DNA of 64,000 nucleotides, taken from Streptomyces sp. SID8374 (GTDB lineage: Bacteria; Actinomycetota; Actinomycetes; Streptomycetales; Streptomycetaceae). Under the pieces are notes generated by a model. The model saw nothing but the letters and a program-made list of their open reading frames with translations. It was not told the origin of the DNA and ran no database searches. A program made the translations under genes and the position numbers. Numbering within the stretch: the stretch's first letter is position 1; each line of letters begins with the position of its first letter. Shown here piece after piece: positions 8,701 through 16,500 of the stretch. The stretch is from the NCBI RefSeq assembly GCF_009865135.1, contig NZ_WWGH01000001.1, positions 3,410,001 to 3,474,000 of the forward strand. The letters are read 5' to 3'.

Positions 8701-10237
8701 GCACGACATCACCCGGGAGTACGACCGCGGACGGGCACCCTTCCTCCGGCTGACGGCGGTGGTCCGCCGGAGGAGCGGCGAGGCCCTGGTCGCCGTCTGC
8801 TGCGAGGACGGAATCCGTCTGTGGGACCCGGTGTCGGGCATGACAGTGGGGCCTTCCTTCGGAGGCGGTCAGGTGTCGGGCGTGGTGGGTGTCGCCCGGC
8901 CGGACAACGCTGACGACGACCTGCTGATCGCCGAGTCCCCCAATCCCCTGGTACCCCTGCAAGTGTGGAACCCCTTCACCGCTCAGCTGGTGGCGCGTAC
9001 CCGGGAAGGCGGCAGCACGGCGGTGGCGGGACCCGAAGGGACGGCATTCGCCTACGTCGCACGCGGCCGCCTCGTGCTGCAGGGCGTCGGCACGGATTCA
9101 GCCCGTTCGTTCGATGCTGACATCAGGTCCGTGGACGCCCTCGCGGTCCTTGAAGATCCCGCCGGTCCGCGAGTGGTGTCGGCTGGTCCGCAGGGCATCA
9201 GGATCTGGGATCCTGGCTTCGACGGGCCGCTCTACGAGGACGGGTTGACGGAGTCGGTGTACCGGGGACCCTCGTTGGAGCAGTACCGGCGGCGTGCCCC
9301 CACGTGGTCTGTATGCAGGTCGCTTCTGTCCGCCACCGTTGAAGCTACGGGTGGGGATGTCCTCGTCCTCGCCACCCGAAGCGGGCTCGACGTCCACAGC
9401 GCCACGACGGGAACCCTCCTGAAGCGCATCGGGACCGGGCTCGTCAGTCAGGTCCTGCCGCTCGTCCCCGCTGGGACACGAGTGGCAGTCAGCGACCCGA
9501 ACGGCGACCTGTCCATTTGGGATCTCATCTCGGGACAGATGGTGATGACGAGTCGGAAGGATCTGTCCCGGTCCATCCTGTCCTCATGTGTCGCCTGGAC
9601 GGCCGCAGGCCTGCCGATGTCCGTTTCCATGGGTGCCACGGGCCACATCAGAGACCTCACATCAGTGGTCCTGGACCCCGAGGCCGAGCAGTCCACCGCG
9701 AGTACGGTCCCGCTCAGCGCCGAAATCGGCGAATCCCCCGTCCAGCTGCTGGGAGCCCTGCCTCCCTCGTCCTCCGGCGATGTTGTCGTCGTGGCGGGCG
9801 TCGGCCAGGAGGTCGTACTCATCGAAGTGGCATCGGGACGCCGTACCGGTGCGCTGCCGCGCTGGGATCACAGAGGGGGGCACGGCAGCGTCTTGTACAT
9901 CCTGCAGGGCGATGGCGACCCGCTCCTGGTGATGTCGAACGGGACACACATCGGTGTCTGGGACGTGGCCACCCGGACCCGGATCACCGCCTGGGAGTCC
10001 CAGGACACCTTCGCCCTGACCGGCCTGCCCGCACCCGACGACCGCACGCTGCTCGTCTCAGGAGGCGCCAGCGGTGTCCGGATCTGGGACCCGAGGACGG
10101 GCCACCTCGTCCACACCGTCCTGACCGGCGCCCCGGTCCACGGCATCGCCATGGGCGAAGAGCCCTCGGGCATCGTGCTCCACCTGTACGGCCCTGCGGG
10201 CCTGGCGACCCTGTCGGTCGACGTCAGGCTGCTGTGA
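5762..10237 (+). CDS. Caspase (C14)-STAND NTPase-beta-propeller protein, predicted conflict/abortive-infection sensor
   Basis: 1491 residues from TTG 5762, with GGGGGGAA 4 nt upstream. Residues 10-245 are a caspase-like peptidase, with His95 in YITGHG and Cys145 in VDSCHSG. Residues 300-700 are a STAND/NACHT-like NTPase, with Walker A GAAGSGKS (325-332) and Walker B VNVVIDALDEAED (422-434). From about 820 to the end, WD-like blades recur (VRIWDARTG, VWIYDPVSG, IRLWDPVSG, IRIWDPG, VWDVATRT, VRIWDPRTG). Known family logic is that the propeller senses a trigger, ATP-driven assembly follows, and the caspase is activated to kill or arrest the cell. No transmembrane segment is visible. With the divergent esterase it forms a compact module inside the island. 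Confidence 0.85.
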   Translation: MSAEELDGIVRRRLVVIAVDGYEDGQEGFKEGIAAQVERITGWLADPELGDDRRFEVVRAEHSLRSVDDLRAFLHGQNLAAASYKEAVVVYITGHGMRRLAQRHYLMLPKTEKERLLATAFPTSELISAVLDSRSEHVMVLVDSCHSGTLRAELGSLFQDLSDERHRHKGTAVITAGDHFEKPLVGSFTRRVALACERMRDEASGYTSSHLSFAEWEQLLHQVGLNEEGVEKELVSAEWIVPHSPGRARSACLPNPRYKPLESTTSPALRQLMLGSGSLEDFWLERASGRAGADDPGWYFSGRAEPMARVVDFVREGAGVLVVTGAAGSGKSALLARLVTLADAGFEADPKYTAVMAGIPDRLRPCPGAVDVAVLARNKTARVVVEELLSALGGAPDGRELPLQTLLRLLAERSSSGAASPVNVVIDALDEAEDPLACVGDLIVPLSRLTTADGTERAVRLVIGVRSSPTTLYSSGTALHDEWADHLLRKLADALRTEDAAVQILRTDGPDCSADIAVYTATLLCAPQSSPYRGAPEAAEAAARHIAEAVAPSFLDARIAADQLRTAAVRQNLDEAGWLRRLADGTIGLLREDVQAVATATGVSAGLLVTALRATAFAPGAGLPWAEVWPAVTAALASAAYGPGYADLDAADHAIRTLRSGRLTGYLATAEEDARIVYRPVHQRLTDLLLTGHDWRPAPAATVDGPCTHTAAQVAITRALAGLVERARPHLAHPYVRRHFLHHAAAGGLLTDREVPLDLLAQETSGTLRARLALPLPAGDPERRNLTAAALIEPYADASTDNASRLGSIAFHCGVRGPGGTDEMWASTLGGLPVRPTWGRWAARVNVLAPAPGQTNALCVVPTLDGRQLVAVAAEAGGVRIWDARTGQHVADLDTGPVHRLRTILATGGRTFLVTLGQHDVWIYDPVSGQPIAQTPLPRAHDVHVLADGPALWRLCVLTSRGAFVWRPRANKLFEAPGFPHDITREYDRGRAPFLRLTAVVRRRSGEALVAVCCEDGIRLWDPVSGMTVGPSFGGGQVSGVVGVARPDNADDDLLIAESPNPLVPLQVWNPFTAQLVARTREGGSTAVAGPEGTAFAYVARGRLVLQGVGTDSARSFDADIRSVDALAVLEDPAGPRVVSAGPQGIRIWDPGFDGPLYEDGLTESVYRGPSLEQYRRRAPTWSVCRSLLSATVEATGGDVLVLATRSGLDVHSATTGTLLKRIGTGLVSQVLPLVPAGTRVAVSDPNGDLSIWDLISGQMVMTSRKDLSRSILSSCVAWTAAGLPMSVSMGATGHIRDLTSVVLDPEAEQSTASTVPLSAEIGESPVQLLGALPPSSSGDVVVVAGVGQEVVLIEVASGRRTGALPRWDHRGGHGSVLYILQGDGDPLLVMSNGTHIGVWDVATRTRITAWESQDTFALTGLPAPDDRTLLVSGGASGVRIWDPRTGHLVHTVLTGAPVHGIAMGEEPSGIVLHLYGPAGLATLSVDVRLL

Positions 10238-10583
10238 CGGGCCGTTGACTGGATGCACCTCTCAAGGATGGCGTGACTTCTTGCTGACTGCCGAGCCGGA
10301 AAGCCAGAGCTAAGGAAATCCTTCTATCATCCATCGGTGCGGTGACATCCGCAGGCCTTTTGAACAATCACAAAGCAGCCTGGCGTCACCTCCCACCCAG
10401 AAACCCGGTAACTATGAACCGACAGCTGCGAGATGATAAATATGTGGCGTGCTGTCTGCTCATCAGCATGATTTCGTGAGGTGGGGGGCTGTTCATGCAC
10501 GTGCGCAAGGTTGTTGTGCTGCCTGCGCGAAGCCGGGCGGCAGGTTCAGCCGCTGGGGCCAGCCCCCGTCACGGAGCAGGCCG
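10238..10583 (+). promoter_or_regulatory. Intergenic region upstream of the Druantia-like operon
   Basis: About 345 bases without a gene. It is AT-richer than its surroundings around 10300-10450 (GATGATAAATATG at 10432-10444), as expected for a promoter of acquired DNA. I cannot fix -35/-10 boxes with confidence. An upstream in-frame ATG at 10449 exists, but the ATG at 10584 has the better ribosome-binding site. Confidence 0.35.
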
Positions 10584-12602
10584 ATGAGTGCGCGGTCCGG
10601 CAATCACCCTCTGAGTTACTGGGCTGCATTCGAATGGTGGCAGGCCCGCCTGGCCAGTGTGTTCTTCGGCGAGCACCGGAGGGGTACTCCGGTCCTTTTC
10701 TTCATCGACAAAGCGGAGCTACTCACTCTCCGAGGGGAAGATGAGGTCGAAGAGCTCGGCACCGCAGTGAGCTCCGCACTCGCCTGGCACGGGAACCCGT
10801 ACACGCCAGTCGTCGACCGCTGCCAAACCTGGAGGCTTGGGAAGCGCGAGGATCCACCCCCCTGCCTGCCGCTCCTCGCGGCGGCAGTCCTGGCAGCTGC
10901 AAACATGCGGCGGAACGAACGGGGAGCCGGGGCTCCCGCGTACTACGCGCGCCTCGCTGAAGTGCTCCAGCCCCCCTGGGGCGGAGATCGGCACCGGAAG
11001 CCACTTGAGAACTACTACAGCGCCGTCGTTGACCAGTGGGGCTACCTGGACGAATGGCTCCGGGAGCAGGCCGGGGGGCGTGGTCTCAGCACGATCAAAG
11101 AGAACCCCACGCCCCGGAAGATTGGCTACGCCCAGTCCCAGGCGCTGGTCAGGGCCTCCGATCACACGGCCCTGATCCGGTTCTTCCAGGCATCCCATGT
11201 GTCCCCCGGGCAGCCGACGGACGGTGCGTGGCTGCTGGAGAAGCTCAAGGGGTGGAGCGTCATCAACCCAAAGGGCCTGTCCCAGAGGCTTCGCCAGGCG
11301 CTTGATTCCCAGACCGAGAGCCGTCTCCTGGAGCCTTTGCTGGCCACGCTGCTGGAGGGCTGGGACGGGACGGCCGCGCACGGCTGTATCGACGGTGGCC
11401 TGCTCCCTGTGTCCCTGCGAGTGGTGCTCGAAGAGGACTTCATGGGGTGGGAGGTGCGCTGGCACGCGGAGGCCGTGGGCGGTGTGGCCCGCGACTCCCT
11501 CCAGCACCCCGGCGGAACGCTGGAACTCGCTTCGGGTGCCTCGGATCAGGCGTATGCGCTCTCAGGGGCGATACCTGTTGTGGCACAGGCTCTCCAGCAC
11601 GGGTTCACCGCACGAGGGGCGAAGACGGCCGTACGGATCGAACGTGGCCGCGATGTCCTGGCCCTGCGCGAAGACCCGGTCGCCGGAGGCTGGACGGATA
11701 CGGACGTACTAACCGTCTTCGAGCCCTACACATTCCTGTTCACCAAATCCGGCCAGAGTCGGCTTCAGAGGCTCCTGACTGATACGGGCCATCGGTGGTA
11801 CCAGCCTGGAGCCGCCCCGCTTCAGGGCTGGCACATCACTCCCGAGCTGCAGTTCACCGACGAGTCGGTGCTGACAGCCGCTCTGTCACGATCCGGTATT
11901 CAGAACATCCGCCATGTCCCGGGCCACCGACTGAGCCTGCGCAACGGACTGCGCGTGCAGAAGGAATGGAACCACCGTTCGTTGTTCCTGCTGGGCGGGG
12001 AGCCCGATGTGATGGTCCCCCAGGAGTTCCGCGAGCCCGGACTGGTCACTCTGGACGGCCAGCCCCTGCTCGTCCCCGCCGACGGCCTGGTGGTGTTGCG
12101 CGGTAAAGACTTGGCTCCAGGCCGACACGTGCTCACCGCCGGCGGCGCGGAGGCTGACTTCTACCTGGAGCAGGGGGCGGAGCCACAGGCAGGCCATCCG
12201 GTTGGCTCTGCTTCCGGTACGCCCTCCGGCAGCGTTACGGTCCCGCTGGACGGAGACGCGCGCTTCCTTACGGCGCGGGGACACTTCCTCACTATCCGGC
12301 GTCCGCAGGAGCCCGCGTGGTGGAAGGATCGCGCCCCGGTCCTCGGTGGCGGCGGGACAGCACGCGTACCCGTCCCTCCCGAGGCCGTGTGGCTGGTGGT
12401 CATTTCCGAGACCGGAACACCTGCCGTCACGTTGCTGCGGTCACAGGATCCGGACTTCGGAACCCTGAGCCGGGCCGCCAAGGACTTCTGGAGCAAGATC
12501 GCTCTGTTCGGCCTGACAGGGTCCCCCCACGCCACCTTGTGGAAGCACTACAGGGAAGCCGCCCTGAGTCAGTTCCCGCGAGGGGGATTCACGCGTGTTT
12601 GA
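10584..12602 (+). CDS. Unknown protein, first gene of a Druantia-like three-gene operon
   Basis: 672 residues from ATG 10584, preceded by GGAG at 7 nt. I recognise no catalytic motif. The N-terminal part (about 1-330) is helical with WW-containing segments (YWAAFEWWQARLASVFFGEH). The C-terminal 300 residues look beta-rich with many Gly/Pro turns. It has no signal peptide or membrane helix. Its last codons overlap the GTG of the next gene by 8 nt, so the two are translationally coupled, and the giant DUF1998 helicase follows. By position and size it may correspond to the DruF-type component of Druantia type II. That is inference from gene order only. Confidence 0.6.
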   Translation: MSARSGNHPLSYWAAFEWWQARLASVFFGEHRRGTPVLFFIDKAELLTLRGEDEVEELGTAVSSALAWHGNPYTPVVDRCQTWRLGKREDPPPCLPLLAAAVLAAANMRRNERGAGAPAYYARLAEVLQPPWGGDRHRKPLENYYSAVVDQWGYLDEWLREQAGGRGLSTIKENPTPRKIGYAQSQALVRASDHTALIRFFQASHVSPGQPTDGAWLLEKLKGWSVINPKGLSQRLRQALDSQTESRLLEPLLATLLEGWDGTAAHGCIDGGLLPVSLRVVLEEDFMGWEVRWHAEAVGGVARDSLQHPGGTLELASGASDQAYALSGAIPVVAQALQHGFTARGAKTAVRIERGRDVLALREDPVAGGWTDTDVLTVFEPYTFLFTKSGQSRLQRLLTDTGHRWYQPGAAPLQGWHITPELQFTDESVLTAALSRSGIQNIRHVPGHRLSLRNGLRVQKEWNHRSLFLLGGEPDVMVPQEFREPGLVTLDGQPLLVPADGLVVLRGKDLAPGRHVLTAGGAEADFYLEQGAEPQAGHPVGSASGTPSGSVTVPLDGDARFLTARGHFLTIRRPQEPAWWKDRAPVLGGGGTARVPVPPEAVWLVVISETGTPAVTLLRSQDPDFGTLSRAAKDFWSKIALFGLTGSPHATLWKHYREAALSQFPRGGFTRV

Positions 12603-13554
12603 GCCGGACTTCTTCATTTCCTGGATGGCGGAGCAAGGCACCGGATCCCTTCGCACGCTCATCCGTGACGCGTCATGGGCCAGCGGCCACGAGAGGAAAC
12701 CCGTCACCCAGTGGCTCAGCCGCATCGAGGCGCTCGGCATCGTCACCGTCAACTGGCGCGGCGACCAGTGGCGCACGAACCCCTGCGAGGTCACCGACCT
12801 GCCCGGGAACACCCAGACCGCCGTGCTCACCGGCGCCCGGCCCGCCGACCCGGACTTCTACAGGAAGCACGGGGCGGTGGCCATGCCGCAACAGCATGAG
12901 CGGTCCGGTATACCGCTGCCAGCGGCCCTGTGGCTGCAGTACACGGAGCCGTCCCGCCTCCACGAGTTCGCCGCAGGTGTCAGCGCTACGGTCGTCCCTT
13001 GCGCGGCTGAGTCTGCTTCCCGGTCCCTCAGCGCGTTCGCCCCGGGGACGGAGATGGCCCCACCGGCACCCGACAACGTGGCCGAACTGCTCGATCCCCT
13101 CACCGGCCGGTTCCGCCCCGTGGGTCTCCTCGGCCGCAGGCCCGTACCCGGCCTGTACAAGTACAAGCAGTTCGGCCGGATGGACCGCTACGCGCTCCTG
13201 CGCGAGCCTCCCCGCCAGGCGGCGCCGGGCCTCCATACCCGCGTCCCTCCCCCGGAGCGGACCTGGCATAGCGTCGACCGCAGGGTCGGCATCCACCACG
13301 CCCTCCGTCCGTCAGTACTCCCCCTGCGGTGGAAGGCTGATCATCCCGTTCGGGGGCAGGCAGGACGCAATGCTCTGGGACGCCTGACCGCCGATCGCAA
13401 GACTTCCCTGCCCTTGGCTCAGGAACGCACAGCCGTCCTATGCACAGGGCTCGCGAGCCTGCTTACGGCGAACACGGAGCACTACGACGGAGTCCCCTTC
13501 TTCATCGCCGAGCGCATCGCCCACACTCTGCACCGCCGCCTGGAGTCCGCATGA
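12595..13554 (+). CDS. Winged-helix-containing protein, second gene of the Druantia-like operon
   Basis: 319 residues from GTG 12595, with GAGGGGG upstream. Residues 1-65 (GSLRTLIRDASWASG, VTQWLSRIEALGIV, then a RGDQWRTNP wing) resemble a winged helix-turn-helix, suggesting DNA contact. The remainder has no recognised domain. Its TGA overlaps the ATG of the helicase gene (ATGA at 13551-13554), so the trio should be made together. Druantia type II has a comparable uncharacterised protein (DruG) before the helicase. I cannot confirm homology without a search. Confidence 0.6.
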   Translation: MFEPDFFISWMAEQGTGSLRTLIRDASWASGHERKPVTQWLSRIEALGIVTVNWRGDQWRTNPCEVTDLPGNTQTAVLTGARPADPDFYRKHGAVAMPQQHERSGIPLPAALWLQYTEPSRLHEFAAGVSATVVPCAAESASRSLSAFAPGTEMAPPAPDNVAELLDPLTGRFRPVGLLGRRPVPGLYKYKQFGRMDRYALLREPPRQAAPGLHTRVPPPERTWHSVDRRVGIHHALRPSVLPLRWKADHPVRGQAGRNALGRLTADRKTSLPLAQERTAVLCTGLASLLTANTEHYDGVPFFIAERIAHTLHRRLESA

Positions 13555-16500
13555 GCATGCCCCTGTCCGGCCTGGACGCCTTCGCCACCCACAAAGCCCT
13601 GGTCGACGCCTACCTGCGCTACTACGACACAGCCTTCCGGCTCCGCGACGACGCCCTCCAGGCCGAGCGCCGGGCCCTGCTCGATCAGCCCGGCGGTGTC
13701 TTCGCCGACCCGTTCGTCGAGCTCCGGCCCGAGTACGCCCTCACGGGGCACAACATCGCCGAGTCGGCCAAGGCCGCCGGTGCCCCCGCCGAACTGGCGG
13801 GATTCGCAGAGCGCGGGCTCTTCGAGGAGGGCATGCAGCTCTACACCCACCAGGAACGGGCTCTGGCGAGCACGATGGCCGCCGGGCGGAACGCGGTGAT
13901 CACTGCGGGCACCGGATCCGGGAAGACCGAAGCGTTCCTTCTGCCTATTTTGGCCGATCTGCTGCGCGAGTCAGTGGATTGGAAGGGGGCCCCCGCCGTA
14001 CTCAACCGGTGGTGGGAGCGGGCTTCTACGGACTACCGCCCGCAGCGGGAGGGCGAGACCGGGCACGCCCCTGCGGTCCGGGCGATGATCCTCTACCCGA
14101 TGAACGCACTCGTCGACGACCAGCTCGTCAGGCTCAGGCGCGCCCTGGACAGCGACCTGGTCCGCGAGTGGCTTGAAGAGCACCGGCAGGGCCACCGCTT
14201 CTACTTCGGGCGCTTCACCGGCAGCACCCCCGTCACCGGAGGCCCGGACCAGCGCTTCGCCGTCGACGAGCTACGCACCTACCTAAAGACCACCGCCGCC
14301 CGCAGCGAGCGAGCCCGCAAGGCCGCCGAGGAGAGTGGCAAGGAGGACGTTCGCTACTTCGCCCCCCGCCTGGACGGAGCGGAGATGCGCAGCCGGTGGG
14401 ACATGTACCACGCGTCCCCCGACATCTTGATCACGAACTACTCCATGCTCAACGTGATGCTCCAGCGCAGCCGCGACGAGGACTTCTTCCGCAGCACCGA
14501 ACAGTGGCTGGACTCGTACGACGACGCCCGGTTCACCCTGGTGTTGGACGAGCTCCACATGTACCGCGGGACGCAGGGCACCGAGACCGCGTACCTGATC
14601 CGCAATCTCGTGCACCGGCTCGGCCTGAGCCGACGCCCCGAGAAGCTCCGCATCCTCGCCGCATCCGCCTCGCTGGACGAGACCCGCGATACGGACCGCC
14701 TCTTCCTCCAGGAGTTCTTCGCCGCGGACGAAGGCTCCTTCCACTTCATCCCCGGAGAGGCCGCGCCCCGCGCCCAGGGCCCCGAGAACATCTCTGCGGC
14801 GGCCGCCCAGCTGGCGGAGTACTCCCGTACGAAACCCGATCCAGTTGAGGCCGCCCAGCTGCTCGCCACGACCCGCGCGGCGGACGCGCTGGCCAGCGCG
14901 CTTGGCGCCGGATCGAGCGCGCCCTCCGTTCCGTCGATGGCCGCCGCCTCCCTAGCCAGGAAGCTCTTCCCTGCCAACAGCAAGGAGGAAGCCGACCTGG
15001 CCCTGCACGGCACGGCGACCGCCATCCGCGCTGCGGCGGCTGCCGGAGCCAGTAGTCTGCCCCGGATCCGTATCCACCTCTTCTTCCGCAACGTCGCGGG
15101 AATGTGGGCCTGCACTGACCGCCAGTGCCCTGAGGTTCCCACCCTGCTCATGCACTCCGAACGACTCGTCGGCAGGATCTACTCCGTCCCGCGCGCGTCC
15201 TGCGACTGCGGCGCCCGTGTCCTGGAGCTGCTCTACTGCCAGTCCTGCGGTGAGGCGATGTTCGGCGGCTATGCCCCTCAGAACGCCACCGGAGGCAATC
15301 TCTTCAATTCTGTCCTGCTCCCCGACAGCCCCGACCTCTCCCGGGTTCCCGACCAGACGGGCAAGGAGCGCACGGCGGCCAACTACGTCGTCTATTGGCC
15401 GTCCACGAAGCCCCAGCGCGCTGACGACGACGCCGAGTGGAGCGCGGACAAGGGCAGTGTCACCTTCGCCTTCCGGCGCAGCGTCTACGATCCGGCCAGC
15501 GGACACCTGCGCAACCGGGAAGCCGGTTTCACCGGCTGGACCTTCCACGTAAGCACTCCTGCAGACAAGAAGTCCGGCCAGTCCAGGCTCGCCCTCTCCT
15601 CCCTCCCGCCTTTCCCCACCCGCAGCCCCTGCTGCGGAGCCGACTGGGAGCGCCGCTACGCCAAGGACCGCACGCGCAGGCCCATCACGGACCCCGTACG
15701 GCTGACCTCGCCCGTACGGACGATGAGGACCGGTTTTGAGAAGATCAACCAGGTGCTGTCGGACGAGCTGGCTGAGCAGTTCACCGACCCCGCCGAACGC
15801 AAGCTGATCGTCTTCACCGACAGTCGGCAGGACGCCGCGAAGCTCTCTGCGGGCATGGAGCTGCGCCACTACCAGGACCTCGTCCGTCTCCTCGCCCTGG
15901 ACGAACTCGGAAAGTCCGCCGCCATCGCCGAGGACGTCGCCGCCGTCCGTGATGCGGGAGGAGCACAGTCGCCAGACATTGCCGACGCCATCGAGCGCCT
16001 CCGCACGCGGAACAAGAACGATCTGAGTGCCCTGCGTCTGGCACTGATGGACGGCGACGAACACGCCGCAGCCGCAGCGGGAGAACGGCTCTCCTCCCCT
16101 CCGACGCTCGACTCCCTGGCCAAGGTGCACGTCAACACGCGCCTGCTCTCCCTAGGAGTCAACCCCGCCGGCCCAAAACCGAGTGTGCAGCGTGTCCAGA
16201 ACCAGCCCTGGCACGAGCTCTTCGACTGGGAGCAGCAGCCTCCCGTACTCCAGGCGAACACCTCGGACGCGGCGCAGGCCGCCCTCAGCTCTGAAGACGG
16301 CCTCCTGGAGAACACCCTCGAAGCCTTGTTCTCCGGCGCTGGCCGCGACATCGAGTCGCTCGGCCTGGGCTCGGTCACCCCTGCGCCAGCCACACCGGAC
16401 CGCGACGGCCTCGGCCGAGCGAGCCTTCGGATCCTCGCCGAACTTCGCCGCTTCACCAGTCTCCGCGAAGGCAGGGACAAGCCCCCGCCACGGCTCAAGG

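Noticed and set aside
10449..10583. Upstream ATG for the first Druantia-like gene
   Set aside because: It has no ribosome-binding site, and the extra 45 residues are Arg/Cys-rich without conservation features; ATG 10584 has GGAG at good spacing.
13440..13550. In-frame 37-codon extension upstream of the giant helicase
   Set aside because: It lies entirely inside the preceding gene; the ATGA overlap at 13551 is the natural start.
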